From Perognathus longimembris pacificus (taxonomy: Eukaryota > Chordata > Mammalia > Rodentia > Heteromyidae), in assembly GCF_023159225.1 (NCBI RefSeq), contig NC_063170.1, forward strand, positions 27,120,301 through 27,184,300: a stretch of 64,000 nt of DNA, read 5' to 3'. A program made the translations under genes and the position numbers. The notes below the pieces were generated by a model. That model was not told where the DNA came from. It was given only the letters and a program-made list of their open reading frames with translations, and made no database searches. Positions 12,481 through 24,455 of the stretch are shown piece by piece (positions within the stretch are counted from its first letter, which is position 1; every line of letters starts with the position of its first letter).

Positions 12481-12960
12481 AATGTGGTATATATACACAA
12501 CAGAGTATTATTCAGCCAGGAAAAGAAATGCACTTGACTGGGTGTGGTCGCGCACACCTGTAATTGCAGCACTTAGGAGGCTGAGGCAGGATAATTGCTG
12601 TTTTAAGTCAGAGTGGGATACATGGCAAGTTCCAGGCCAGCCTATGCAGCATAGCAAAACCACATCTCCAAAAGGAAATAGAGGAGGAGGAAGAAGACAA
12701 AGAGGTGATGGAAGAGGAGGAGGAGGAAGTAGGAAATCCTGTCATGTGTTGCAACATGGATGGAACCAAAGGTCATTGTGTTAAGTGAAATAAGCCAAAC
12801 ACAGAAAGACATGGACCACAATATGTGGGAACTAGAATAGTAATAACAAAAACAACAAAATCAGTTAAACTGGAAGTAGAATATACACTGTAAACATGCA
12901 CGGAACTAGTACAATGAACCCCATTAATATGTATAACAGGTGTTAATAAAAACAGATATA
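12481..12960 (+). mobile_element. Old L1 3' end, split by a B1
   Basis: The two flanks of the inserted B1 join as one L1 segment: 'tggtatatatacacaacaga' with 'gtattattcagcc' on the left, and 'aaatcctgtcatgtgttgca', 'acatggatggaacc', 'ttaagtgaaataagcc' on the right. These are hallmark words of the end of L1 ORF2 and its 3' region. Stops and indels show that it is dead. Confidence 0.85.
12535..12735 (+). mobile_element. B1 SINE with GGA-rich tail
   Basis: A 7SL-derived monomer ('cacacctgtaattgcagcac', 'ttaggaggctgaggcaggat') with the B1 second half 'ttccaggccagcctatgcag'. It is followed by an (AGG)n/GAA-rich tail grown from the original A-rich end. It interrupts the L1 above. Confidence 0.8.
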
Positions 12961-12965
12961 TTCCA

Positions 12966-13182
12966 TGGTGACACACATAACCCAGGCTCTTGGGGAACCA
13001 TCCTAGCTACTCAGGAGGTAGCAGTGTGAGAACCATGATTCCAGACCAGTGCAGGTAAGTAAAAATATCTAAAACATCTAAAAATAAGTAAAACACAAAG
13101 GACTTGGGGCATGGCTGCCACAATAGAACACCTCCCTAGCAAGTGCAAGATCCTGAACTCAATCCCCACCATTAACAGTGGA
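12966..13182 (+). mobile_element. B1-dID SINE
   Basis: B1-like left part ('catcctagctactcaggagg') followed by an ID-like right part ('ttggggcatggctgccacaa', 'gaactcaatccccacc'). The right arm is nearer to the canonical B1-dID of other rodents than to the Geo-like arm. Confidence 0.7.
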
Positions 13183-13259
13183 TACAATAAAAGAATGTAA
13201 GTAACACTGTATAAGGCAACCAAGGGAAATTTTATTAAAAGCTACTAAACATTGTTTCT

Positions 13260-13452
13260 TTGGCAGTCCTGGGGCTTGAACTCAAGATCTGAGCACTGTC
13301 CCTGACTTCTTTTTGCTCAAGGCTAGCACTCTACTGCTTGAGCCACAGCACCACTTCTGTCTTTTTCTGTTTATGCAGTGCTGAGAAATCGAACCCAGGG
13401 CTTCATGCATGCTAGGTAAGCACTCCACCACTAAGCCACCTTCCCAACCCCT
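13260..13452 (-). mobile_element. IDL-Geo dimeric SINE, older copy
   Basis: Minus-strand dimer with several substitutions against the other copies (for example 'catgcatgctaggtaagcac' in the ID half). No clear target-site duplication remains. Confidence 0.9.
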
Positions 13453-13500
13453 TAAACATTTTCTTCTATGTGGAAAATAGCTGTAAAAAGTGAACACAGT

Positions 13501-13749
13501 CCAGGTGCCAGTAGTTCATGCCTATAATCATACAACTCAGGAGGCTGAGACCTGAGGATTGTGCTTCAAAGCCTGCTCAGGCAGGAAAATCTGTGAGATT
13601 CTTATCTCCAATTAACTACCAGAAAACAGGAAATGGAGATGTGGCTGAAGTGGTAGAGCACTAGCTTTGAGCAAAAAAGTTCAGGGACAGCACCCAGGCC
13701 CTGGTTTCAAGCCTCAGAACTGGCCAAAAAAAAAAAAAAAAAAAAAAAA
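13501..13749 (+). mobile_element. B1-dID-type composite SINE
   Basis: Complete left, middle and right parts with an A tail of about 25 bases. The right arm reads 'gatgtggctgaagtggtaga' and 'tttcaagcctcagaactggc'. Confidence 0.9.
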
Positions 13750-13919
13750 GCGAATACACTATTTGATCCAATAAAAAATGCAGTCACTTGTAGAGTATAG
13801 TGTTATTTTGTTCTCCAATTTTATAAAAAGAAAGAAAATGTTTTATGCATGCATATGATGCTACATATAACACATTATAAACATCTTACATATGATACAT
13901 GGTATATATAAAACATATG

Positions 13920-14150
13920 GTATTTATATACATACATATATGCATATATATGGTAGAATATTACTCAGCCTTTAAAAGGAAATCTTGTCATTGACAACAC
14001 AGATGAACCTGGACACATGGATAGACAAATATCATATACTTTCACATGTAGAATCAAAAGTCTAATTTGTGGAAGAGTAGAAAGGTGTCCTCGGGAGCTA
14101 GGTGTGTAAAGGGGAAATGAGGAGCGATGACCTATTGGTGAAGGGCACAG
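13920..14150 (+). mobile_element. Old L1 3' fragment
   Basis: The words 'gtagaatattactcagcc', 'tgaacctggacacatgga' and 'catatactttcacatgtaga' follow the order of the L1 ORF2 end and 3' region. The upstream 170 bases are very AT-rich and may belong to it. Confidence 0.75.
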
Positions 14151-14173
14151 AGATTCAGGAGGATTGGGGTTTT

Positions 14174-14398
14174 CTTTCTTTTTCTTTTTTTCTTTTTTTT
14201 TTTTTTTTGCCAGTCCTGGAGCTTGAACTTAGGGCCTGAGCACTGTCCCTGGCTTCTTTTTTGCTCAAGGTTAGCACTCTACCAGTTGAGCCACAGCACC
14301 ACTTCTGGCCTTTTCTATATATGTGGTGCTGAGGAATCAAACCCAGAGCTTCATGTATACGAGGCAAGCACTCTACCACTAGGGCATATTCCCAGCCC
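14174..14398 (-). mobile_element. IDL-Geo dimeric SINE
   Basis: A complete minus-strand dimer with a T/CT-rich tail. The duplication 'gaggattggggtttt' at 14159-14173 and 14399-14413 flanks it. Confidence 0.95.
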
Positions 14399-14567
14399 GA
14401 GGATTGGGGTTTTATGATCTCCTGTGTTGCGTGTGTCTGTAGTTAATAACACTGAACTATACTGAAATATTCTCACTAAAAATGGTAAATATGTAAGGTG
14501 CTGGATGTGTTGATTAGAATTGTTTTGTTGTTCTACAGTTATCATGTATCACAACATCACATTGCAG

Positions 14568-14826
14568 TCAGGCACCCTGCGGCTCATGCCTGTAATCCTA
14601 GATATTCAAGGAGGCTGAGATCTGAGGATTGCAGTTGGAAGCCAGCCTGGGCAGGAAAGTCCATGAGACTCTTTATCTCTAAATAAACAACTAATAAAAA
14701 ACTGGCAGTGGCACTGTGGCACATGTAGTAGAGAGGTAGCCCTGAGCACAAAGAGGCTCAGGAATAGAACCCAGGCCCTGTGTTCAAGCCCCAGGAATGG
14801 CAATAAAAAACAAAACAAAAAAAAAT
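14568..14826 (+). mobile_element. B1-dID-type composite SINE
   Basis: B1-like left part ('tcatgcctgtaatcctagat'), right part ('gtgttcaagccccaggaatg') and an A-rich tail with C interruptions. Confidence 0.88.
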
Positions 14827-14835
14827 CATGTTGCC

Positions 14836-14930
14836 AGGCTGGGAATGTGGCTTAGTGGTAGAGTGCTTGCCTAGCATGCATGTAGCCCTGGGTTCGATTC
14901 CTCAGCACCACATAAACAGAAAAAAAAATA
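14836..14930 (+). mobile_element. ID SINE monomer
   Basis: A single tRNA-Ala-like unit with A box 'tggcttagtggtagagtgc' and B box 'gggttcgattcc', ending in an A tail. The 8-bp repeat 'atgttgcc' at 14828-14835 and 14931-14938 is a likely target-site duplication. It sits at the tail of the preceding SINE. Confidence 0.9.
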
Positions 14931-14939
14931 ATGTTGCCT

Positions 14940-15839
14940 CCCCAAAATATAAATGATTATACATTATCACATGTATTTACATCATAAATATAGTATATTT
15001 ATCTATATAAATATGAATGTATCTGATTATTATTTGTCAATTAAAATTTTAAAGAAATTTGTGCTCCTGGTGTTTAATGAAGTGTTTATAAAATGAGTTT
15101 GGGGCTGGAATCTGAGACCATTTCTGTGCATATGGCTGTCTTTTAGGAAGCTAAAGCGAAGTGAGTCAGGGAATGGAGACACCTGGGGTGTCTATTGGTA
15201 TCTAAATCTCTTCCTGATGGTGTGAAAGAAGTAGTTTAGTGAGAGGGGAGGAGCAGAGGGGGAAGGAAAGGAGTGAGAAAACAGCTTCAACGGGGACTTG
15301 AAAATATATCCCTCCTCATGCTCTCTGTGGTGGTGGTTGCTGTTGTAACAAAATAAAATTTTCAATTGCTAATTTGGTATAAATCCTGCCAGCATATGTA
15401 GAACTAAAATATGCTTGTCCAGCTCACAGCTACCAACCAATTAATCCAGACACATGAGAGGTGGTGCATTTCAAAACGTCAACATGAAGGGGACTTGTCA
15501 GACGCCCAGGAAGCAACACCGCAGCAACAGGATGAGCCCAGGCACCCCCTTGCTCTACTCTAAGGCCAGGCCCAAGGACAGCCCTGAAATTCTCAGCAGA
15601 ATGTGAAGCTCTGCTTTACAAAGCTCTGAGAGCAGGGCTAAGAGTGGGTTTCCTGCAGAAAGGCTGTGGGCAGTGACCAAATGGTAAGTGGGATCTGGTG
15701 GCTTCATTTGAGGTGCCCCACAAGATTATAACCCCCTTCCCCAAGAGCCCTATGCCCCCATCCACCTGACTCTGGGAGAATGGGTAGACAGAATCCTGGA
15801 CCCCCCACAGTTTGGAAAATGACTTTCCCATTTGTTTTA
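14940..15839. other. Unique noncoding stretch
   Basis: AT-rich at first, then unremarkable. No gene or repeat is recognised. Confidence 0.5.
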
Positions 15840-16195
15840 GCTTATTAGGGCTGCTGTAACAAAGACTATGGGCTGGATGACTTAAACTACAGAAATGTAA
15901 CTATCATGATTTTGAAACTGGAACTCCCGAGTCACTGAGTCAGTGGGTCTCATCGCCTGTCCATGACTGCTGTCTCCCCTGGTCTCTTCACAATGTCTTC
16001 CTTCTATGCATGTCCGACTCCAATACCAGCCCCTTTGGTAAGAACACAAGTCCACCCTGATGATCATTTTTTACATGATGTCCTGAAAAACCGAATCTCT
16101 AAATGAAATCACATTCTGAGATGCACAAGATTAAAATTTCTATCTATGAATTTTGGAATCAAGGGACACAATGCAATCCATTAGACTGTTTAGCC
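15840..16195 (+). mobile_element. Ancient eutherian interspersed repeat, family not named
   Basis: The order 'ttagggctgctgtaacaaag', 'ggatgacttaaactacagaa', 'tggtctcttcacaatgtctt', 'atctctaaatgaaatcacat' and 'gaattttggaatcaagggac' matches a very common old mammalian repeat that I know by sight but cannot name with certainty. A second piece lies near 30.6-30.8 kb. Confidence 0.6.
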
Positions 16196-17206
16196 AATTG
16201 AGGGAGAACAATATAAGGCAGACAGGGAGCTGGGGTGGAACCACAATGACATAGCCACACATAACTCTGGCTACCTCTGATTACCCTCCTGCCCCTCCCC
16301 TGCCTCTCTACCCTGTCCCGTGCTGGTTTGGGGCCCTGCCTCAGGGTACTATGCATTCTGGCTTTGACAGCTCTATTTGTGCTACACAATATGACTTAAC
16401 AAATGCAATTTCAATGGCAGGTCTTCAGTCACAGCTGTCACAGTTGAAGTGCTCAGTAGCTACAAGTGGCTACAAGTGGACAGTGCAGCCACCTAGCCTT
16501 CCCCTGACTACAGAAGCACTATGGGTGGTGCTGTATCTCCCAGGAGAGGCACCTGTGGGAGTGACACCTGAAGAGTGGGAAGAAAGGCATCCAAGCAGAT
16601 TCATCCCACTGGAGGGGGAGCTGGCTTTGAGTCTCAGCGGCAGGTCATGGTCCTGTCAGAAAGCCCTGTCCAACAGATCCTCCCTCTAGCTTCTCATGAT
16701 GGTTCCTCCCTTTGCCCCTTCAGAAGTAGGGTTGCTTACACCTTACTGTTCTCTTTTGAGGTATTACATCATGCCTTGTTAGTTTGTCTACTTCTAAACA
16801 CATGCCTTTATGAATTATCCCTCTACACAAGTCTCTTTGTGTAGCCTGAAGTTAGTCCCATAAAAAGACCTTGTAGAAGACAGGACTATATCACTAAATC
16901 ATCATTTTTGCAAAGAATGCTATAAACACTTTTATGTAAAGTCTAGATTCAGGAACCTGTCAACCATCTGAAAAACACTGTTCAAAAATTATTTGAAAAC
17001 AAAGCAAATCTTATCTACAACTGAATGTGGACCATTTATGGGACCCTTACCTATATCTGCTACATCTGTTAGTTGGTGCCTGACAACTTGGGGGCCATTC
17101 ACTGTGTTTGAACACTTTGCTCAGGTCAGTTCTCCCTACCTAGTTACCTGTGGGGCTATTCGTGGTATGTCTACACCACTACTTCTCTTCCCAGAGACAA
17201 GAAGTA
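16196..17206. other. Unique noncoding stretch
   Basis: Nothing is recognised. 'agctacaagtggctacaagt' near 16457 is a short local duplication. Confidence 0.5.
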
Positions 17207-17380
17207 TTAGCCCAGGGCCTGAGGCTCGTGCCAGTAATCTTAGCTGCTCAAGATGTTGTGATCTGAAGATCCTTATTCAAAGCCAGCTCAGGCAGATAAA
17301 TCTGACTCTTTTCTCTAATAATCAACATAAAGATGAAAGTAGGTCTGTGGCTCAATTGATAGAGCATCAGTTTTCGGGGT
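17207..17380 (+). mobile_element. Decayed B1-dID-type composite SINE
   Basis: Left part 'gccagtaatcttagctgctc', middle 'tcaaagccagctcaggcag', and right part 'tctgtggctcaattgataga'. The 3' end is lost. Confidence 0.7.
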
Positions 17381-17496
17381 ATGGGGGGAGATTATACTCT
17401 AATCTCCAACTGTGGGCTGCCATTCTCCCTGCCTTCCTGTGCTATGTAGTTTTACATGCTGAATGAAAACTATGCCACATATAGTGGCATGTTTTC

Positions 17497-17738
17497 AGCC
17501 AGGCATCAGTGGCTCATTCCTGTAACCCCAGTTACTCTGGAGGCTGAGATCTGAGGATCCCAGTCCAAAGCCAGTCCAAGCAGAAAAGTCAGAGAGACTC
17601 ATATCTCCAGTTAACCACCAAAAAGGCCAGAGTGGAGTTATGGATCAAGCGTAGGGTGCTAGCCTTGATCACAAAAACTCAGTAACAGCACCCAGGCTCT
17701 GAATTCAAGCCCATGACTAGCACATACCAAAACACATG
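17497..17738 (+). mobile_element. B1-dID-type composite SINE
   Basis: All three parts are present ('attcctgtaaccccagttac', 'tctccagttaaccaccaaaa', 'ctgaattcaagcccatgact'), with about one in seven bases changed by eye. Confidence 0.85.
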
Positions 17739-20229
17739 CATTATCTCAGTTTCTGTGGCTTAGGCTTTAAGCCTAAAGCAATTCTGAGTGGTACAATTCC
17801 ACTTCAGCTGAAAGCCCTCCTGGTTGAACTTAAGATTGGGAAGTGACTATAAGAGTTGCTCAGGTGTGAATACTTTCCATATACAGAAGACAGTGAGGAG
17901 GAAGGGTTCCCTCAGAGGCAAAAGAGAGGATCACACACTTAGAGGAACATTAGGCTGCAGAGAACAGCAATTCCACTACAGGGTGGGGTGTGGGGAGGGC
18001 CTTCTGTGCATACCAGCCCATGCCCAGCAGAGGCTCTGATGACCCCATCACAGGGATCTCTCAGCTCTCAGACAAGTGCTAGAATGACCAGGGGCCTGCT
18101 GAAGCATCTCCAGTTCTCCATAGCACAGGCTCTCTGTGATAAGACTTCTTCCTCAGCCATGACATTTATTCTTAAGGCTCTGGCAGGGAGAAGATGGCAA
18201 GCAGGGCCCTATCTGCAGCCCAGGCCTGCACCAGTCCCAATAGGCCTAAGGTCCTTGAGGAAGACTCTGGCCTTCAAGAGCTCCCAAGCATGACGGGTGA
18301 GGTCTGAGTGGAAGTGCCTGAGGTCACCCGCCAATTAGAAGAGTGGATCTTTGCTTTCCACTGCTCTATGTGGACATCCAGCCCCTTCTTTATTCTGATT
18401 ATCCAAAGCCTGGTAACTGGAGGACTAACTCAAGCCATGCCTCCTCCAGGAAACTCTCAGACTGCTTCAGCCATAGAGCTTTAGACTTAGAAGTAATTCC
18501 ACTCTACTACTTTCATTTTATCTTGGGGAACCTGTACTCCTCCTCCTCAAATATGGTTAGCCCATGCTAACTAGGTCCTTTGCCAAATAAAAACAGAAGT
18601 TCAAGACTTATCTGGTGTGACACAATGGAGTATTCCTTTGTCGGCCCAGCCCAGACCCCATCTCTGCTGTGAGAACACCCACCTATCCAGCCTCTAGGCC
18701 AACAGCTAGATCCCTTCCTGGGACCTGTCCCCAGCTGCAAAGAACTGCATCAGTCCCTGGCTGTGGACACAAAGGCCCCTGGCTACCTACCACCTTGTCT
18801 TTAGTGGGGACAATTCTGAAAGGCCACCCAAGTCCAGATCTCCCTCTGAGATCATCCAAATTTCTTGTCCCAGGGCAGCTTTCCTCACCTCTTACTTATA
18901 TGCCATATATACCACGCACTCCAGAGTCTGCTGCAGGGCCCAGAGTGCTGGATACAGTTGTTTCTGCTAATAGGAATTGCTCAATACAGTCCTTACTGTG
19001 AATAGTAGTAGGGCAGCTGGAAGACAAGCACTGAACCATGACAGTTTTTCCATGAGTACTGTTCATTGAGAGCCTCCTATTTGCCAGAGCTGTTCTTCTT
19101 CCCCACATCAACTTGAAAGCCTGTGCTGTTTGATAGACAGGGCTCTGCAGCTTCCACAGCTCATGGGTTCATGGTGGCATGCCAAGTCTGATCCAGGGCT
19201 TCCTGGATGCACAGCCAGTCTCTTTACTTTCCAATCATTGTCCACTGTGCCATGTGCATGCTGCCTTCCCTGGTTGGCCACTGGCTCTTTGAAAGTCAAC
19301 ATCATGCCCATGTCAACAAGCAGACAGCAGGTGCTCCATACATGCTGGTTTAACTGGCTGATGGGCTGCTTTCTGAACATGCTGAAATCAGACTAATAGC
19401 ATAGTTTACAAGGCCAGTTCTGAGGGATTGTGTAATTTCAGCTACAAGTCCCCACCCCCACCCAGTGGCTTGCTATTTACCTTCTGACATTTAAAGGTCA
19501 AGGATAGTAATGTTCAGCTATGAAGTTATCACTACTGCCAGGATCACAGATATTAAAGAGAAGTGTTTGTATGGAGGGAGTACAACCCCCCCCCCCTTGG
19601 GATAGCTACTCATCAGTGTGGGCTTATTCTAGTGTTTTCCTTGTCCAGGAAGGTTCTGAGGGACTACAGTTGCTATGAGGACCTTCCACTCAGGTCTCTG
19701 CAGGAACGACAGGCTCCAAGTCTGCTCTTTCACCAGATCTCAGAATGCCTGGGGCCCTTTGACGTGCATAAGGTAGCCAATCTAACAATGATTTTTTTAA
19801 ATTTTGTATTATACACTTACTGATTGTCTGAGCCAAATCTTAACTGCATCACTATACCAGGATCCTTCTAGGAGACTTCAACATCCATTCTTGGATGCCC
19901 ACAGCCTCTAGCCCAGTGCCAGACATGGAGAAGAGACTCAATAGAAAATAGGTAACTGAGGATGAAGTTTAATATCTACAGGACAGCTCAGGAGCCTGAG
20001 CAGAGCCCCCATCTGGGCGTAGAGTGGGGAGGAAAGAAGGGCTCCTTCCATTAGGGACATACTTCCAGTGGTTGTCAAGGCACTAGTTGGTGTGGCACAT
20101 TGTTCTGTGGCAAAATTGCTAGAGGAAGGACAAAAACAATCATGAGAGTGGTGCATTGGAAATGCCAGTGTCCTTCCTGACATCCCTGTGGAGCTCTCTA
20201 ATCTCAGCCCTAGAGAATCGAGTGCTCCC
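17739..20229. other. Unique noncoding stretch
   Basis: The longest repeat-poor stretch in this part of the window. I see frames of up to 110 codons with no known motif on either strand. A C11 run lies near 19587. No exon, promoter or RNA gene can be supported. Confidence 0.5.
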
Positions 20230-21480
20230 CTCTGACCTACGGAATCAGAACATCAAAATACACGAAGCAAAAACTGACCAGAATAAATGGAGAGAAAAAC
20301 CCTATAATGACAGCTGGAAACTTTAGCACTTAGTAATTCACAGAATAAGTATGCAGAAAGTCTCCCAAGATACAACACACTTGAAAAACACTCAAACCAG
20401 CTCCACTGGTTGATGTTTGTGAAACTTTGCAGCAAATACCAGCAAAGTACAATGTTCCATTTTAAAAAACATTTCCAGGGGCTGGGGATATAGCCTAGTG
20501 GCAAGAGTGCCTGCCTCGGATACACGAGGCCCTAGGTTCAATTCCCCAGCACCACATATACAGAAAACGGCCAGAAGCGGCGCTGTGGCTCAAGTGGCAG
20601 AGTGTTAGCCTTGAGCGGGAAGAAGCCAGGGACAGTGCTCAGGCCCTGAGTCCAAGGCCCAGGACTGGCCAAAAAAATAAATAAATAAAATAAAAAACAT
20701 TTCTAAGTTAAATCACAGTTGGGACCATAAAAACAAAAGACTTTAGCAAACTGGAATTGATTTAGGTTACATAGTATTGTTACTAATCATATGGAATCAA
20801 AATAAAAATAATTGACAAGTAAATATATGGGGAAAGTCTCCAGATATTTGGAAACTAAACAATACACTTTCAAGAGAACTATGAGTTGTTTAAAAACTCC
20901 AAGAGAAAAATCAGAACATGTATTTGCATTAGGCTATAGTGAAATATACTATGCTAAAATTTGTGTGATATAGTTAAAAATAGATCTGAAAATAAATTGT
21001 ATATTTTTAGATGTTTATATTGAAAACATGAAGGATTTGAAGTTAATAAAACCATCATCTACTTATTTGTAAAAACAAATGATATTGATCAACATTTCAG
21101 CAGAATAGGGAGAAAGCTTAGGGAATGAATGCTATAATCAAGTACACCAGAAGAAATACTATAGACCCCATAGAAAGCCACTAGACAACAAGAGAGCCTT
21201 ACAGATAACTTTATGCCAATAAATTTGAAAACATAGAGGAAATATACAGGTTCCTTGAAAAGTAAAAAATTCTAAAACTCAGAAAATCTGGGTAATCTTG
21301 CATCTGTCAAAGATATACTTTCTTACAAATTAAAAGACTATGTCTGGATAGCTTCACCAGTGAACTTAATCAAGCTTTTAAGAAAGAAATATACCAATGC
21401 TAAGCAAATATTTTTTAAAAATAAAAGTGTAAATTTAAGTCCTAGTTTCCTCAAAGAAATCTAATTATTCACAACAAGAT
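20230..21480 (+). mobile_element. Old L1 ORF2 fragment, split by a SINE
   Basis: Recognisable L1 ORF2 words occur in order: 'acaatgttccattttaaaaa' before the SINE, then 'tctccagatatttggaaact' and 'aaacaatacac', then 'atgccaataaatttgaaaac', then 'ggatagcttcaccagtgaac'. This is the region leading into the reverse transcriptase domain. Many stops and gaps show an old copy. Confidence 0.8.
20476..20690 (+). mobile_element. IDL-Geo SINE, young subfamily
   Basis: Full dimer carrying the 'tagcctagtgg', 'gcctgcctcgga' and 'gagcgggaagaagcc' variants. The 13-bp repeat 'taaaaaacatttc' flanks it at 20463-20475 and 20691-20703, and the old L1 reads through once the SINE is removed. Confidence 0.96.
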
Positions 21481-21504
21481 GTTTTTTTATAAAAAAGGAA
21501 GGCA

Positions 21505-21697
21505 AGGGCTGGAGATATGGCCTAGTGGCAAGAGTGCTTGCCTCGTATACATGAGGCCCTGGGTTCAATTCCCCAGCACCACATATACAGAAAACGGCCA
21601 GAAGTGGCGCTGTGGCTCAAGTGGCAGAGTGCTAGCCTTGAGCAAAAAGGAAGCCAGGGACAGTGCTCAGGCCCTGAGTCCAAGGCCCAGGACTGGC

Positions 21698-21724
<27 letters not shown>
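21505..21724 (+). mobile_element. IDL-Geo SINE, older subfamily
   Basis: Full dimer with the 'tggcctagtgg', 'gcttgcctcgta' and 'gagcaaaaagg' variants and a long A tail. The duplication 'aaaaaaggaaggca' lies at 21491-21504 and 21725-21738. Confidence 0.96.
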
Positions 21725-21732
<8 letters not shown>

Positions 21733-21738
21733 AAGGCA

Positions 21739-22385
21739 TTCTGAGCTGTCTTCTAGGAGCTGTGTGTCTTGAAATGGCAGAGTGGCAGACAGAGACCTCT
21801 GATTGGCTCATCCCTTCTCTAGCTGCTGTAGTTTTTCCAAAAGGTGATCATGCATTGGTACCTAGGACTTGGTACTGGTGTACTGAGGAAGACTTCTATG
21901 GGACTTTACAGAAACATTTTTGGTAATGGAGATGGAACTTCTTTACAGTGAGTGTATGTTAGTTTATGCTGAGGCTGCCTTCAAGGATGTAGACATAAGG
22001 GATGTGCAAGTTGGTAATAATCACCTTATTTACATTTACAGTTACTGTTCTGCAGTGTGTGCACCTTTTTTTGTAGATCTTCAGTCTTTATCAAAACACT
22101 TATTTTTGCCATGAAGCTGATAGACTCTCCAACATTAATTAGCACGGTAATTCCTAATGCTCCTGCCACACAAACAACATAAACCCTAGAGCCTTTTTAT
22201 GAAAAGGAGTCAACTTTTTCCAAGCCGCTGTGAACTAACACTTTGCTTGCCAAAATTCATATCTACTTTTTTTTTCCACATCATATATGATAGTATCTAG
22301 AAACCTATGTTGAAATCATTTGAAAAAAAAACTACCATCATTTATTACCTTTTAAAGCCTAATACCATTTTCTAATTTAAAAATA
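21739..22385. other. Unique noncoding stretch
   Basis: No gene or repeat is recognised. Confidence 0.5.
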
Positions 22386-22393
22386 TTATTAAG

Positions 22394-22597
22394 AGGGCTG
22401 GGAATATGGCCTAGTGGCAAGAGTACTTGCCTCGTATATATGAAGCCCTAGGTTCAAGTCCCCAGCACCACATATATAGAAAATGGCCAGAAGTGGCACT
22501 GTGGCTCAAAAGGTAGAGTGCTAGCCTTGAGCAAAATGAAGCCCGGGACAGTGCTCAGGCCCTGAGTCCAAGGTCCAGGACTGGCAAAAAAAAAAAT
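22394..22597 (+). mobile_element. IDL-Geo SINE, older subfamily
   Basis: Full dimer with private changes. The repeat 'ttattaag' flanks it at 22386-22393 and 22598-22605. Confidence 0.94.
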
Positions 22598-22618
22598 TTA
22601 TTAAGAATATATGAATGC

Positions 22619-22837
22619 GGGGCTGGGGATATAGCCTAGTGGCAAGAGTGCCTGCCTCGGATACACGAGGCCCTAGGTTCGATTCCCCAGCACCACATAT
22701 ACAGAAAACGGCCAGAAGCGGCGCTGTGGCTCAAGTGGCAGAGTGCTAGCCTTGAGCGGGAAGAAGCCAGGGACAGTGCTCAGGCCCTGAGTCCAAGGCC
22801 CAGGACTGGCCAAAAAAAAAAAAAAAGAAAAAAAAAA
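22619..22837 (+). mobile_element. IDL-Geo SINE, young subfamily
   Basis: Full dimer inserted just after the previous one, with a perfect 16-bp duplication 'aagaatatatgaatgc' at 22603-22618 and 22838-22853. It matches the young subfamily consensus at nearly every base. Confidence 0.97.
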
Positions 22838-23040
22838 AAGAATATATGAATGCACTTGGAACTTCTTCCCTGAATCATTAAAAGTTATTGATGGTTTCAT
22901 TTATAAACACTAAGTTCTGTCACCTGTCTTTTCGCACTTATTCAAGTGTTTTTCCTATGTATATTTATACAAATGTATTTTATGACCTCTTACCTAAATA
23001 AATAATTGTAAATAGTTAAAAAAAAAAAAAGAAAGAGACA

Positions 23041-23222
23041 TCAGGGTCCCAATAGCTCACACTTATAATCCTGCATACTCAGGAAGCTGAGATCTGAAGG
23101 ATCAAGATATAAAACCAGCTTAGGCAGAAAATTTTGTAAGATTTTGTCTCCAATTAACCAGCAAAATGCTAGACTAGAGGCATAGCTCAAGTGGTAGAGT
23201 ACCAGCTGTGAGCAAGCAAGCA
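23041..23222 (+). mobile_element. Decayed B1-dID-type composite SINE
   Basis: Left part 'ctcacacttataatcctgca', middle 'tctccaattaaccagc', and right part 'agctcaagtggtagagtacc'. It lacks the 3' end. Confidence 0.78.
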
Positions 23223-24227
23223 GAGGGAGACTGATGGCTGAATGGCCCAAGTTCCCCTGAGGTTTTTCACAAAGAATAGGAAGCTAAGTTCTCTGTCCCT
23301 CCTTGTCTCTCAAGCTGTAGGAACATAGTTATAAACGACCCGGAACCTGAGAAAAGAGAGGACACAGTGAGACAGAGGGGGCCTCTGAACCCTACAGTTT
23401 TCTTCCTGGTTACCTGGGCCAATTTGTGTTCTCTGCTTGGACATTTTAGGGGTTTCCTCTGCAGCTGGTAAATGAAATAATCTCTGGTTAAACAGGGCCT
23501 CCGACAATCACAGCACCTTTTCTTCAGATCATATTCATCATTCAGCATTGTGTAGCATTTACTGAATGTCTTTTCCCATCAATGTGTAAGCTCCACCAAG
23601 ATGAGTCCCAGGTCTATCTAAAACTCAGCACCTGACACAGTGCTTTCCAGGATAATAAATGAATATATGTGGAGTAAACAAACATGCATATGGGAGCTGG
23701 TGACTGGGATATGTCAGATTCTCCTTTGACTCCCTAGGAACCAAGTCTTAACTTTGACAGAAACCTAAGAGAGCCTTCCTGTTGATCTCCTGGAACCATC
23801 GAGCAAGGTGTATTGGTGCTTCTGGAAAAAAGCTGTACCTCACTGAGCCATGTCTATACTCACAGGCTTGTCCTCTCACACTTCTCCAAGCTCTGTGCTC
23901 AGTGAAGAACATGCTCCTAAATGCCCTCACTAAGACCAGCCCTGGTCTTCAGACACAATATTAATGGAGGTGATGGGCCTTGACCCATATTTGTAGGTAC
24001 AGGGATGGAAAAGGAAAGGCTAGTTCAAGGGCATGTTATGGTACTCCCTTGGCCTTCACTAGCCTTCCCAGTGAAACAAGATGGCTCCAGCCTCCTTTCT
24101 AACACTTTCTAATATAAGGAGGGTTATGTGCTACCTAGAGAGAACCATTGAGACTTGTCGCCCCAGATCTACTGAGTCTCAGGTGTAAAGTTCCAAATGA
24201 TCCACTTATTTTTTTAACTTATAATTT
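23223..24227. other. Unique noncoding stretch
   Basis: Nothing is recognised. Frames reach 93 codons, without motifs. Confidence 0.5.
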
Positions 24228-24455
24228 TTTTGTTCCTGTACTAGGGCTTGAACTCAGGGCCTTGCACCCTTGGCTTGGCTTTTTTGTTTAAGGCTGGTGC
24301 TCTAACACTTGAGCTGCACTTTCACTTCTTTTTGCTGGCAAATTAGAAATAAGAATCTCTTCTATTTGTGTGCCTAGAATGATTTTGAACTGTGATCCTC
24401 AGATCTCAGCCTTTTGAGTAGTTAGGATTGCAGTCATGAGCCACTGGCACCCAGC
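24228..24455 (-). mobile_element. B1-dID-type composite SINE
   Basis: The full composite reads on the minus strand. Plus-strand landmarks are 'actagggcttgaactcaggg', 'gatcctcagatctcagcctt' and 'catgagccactggcaccc'. Confidence 0.85.

Noticed and set aside
17988..18293. 101-codon plus-strand frame as an exon
   Set aside because: No splice-site, domain or conservation argument supports it.
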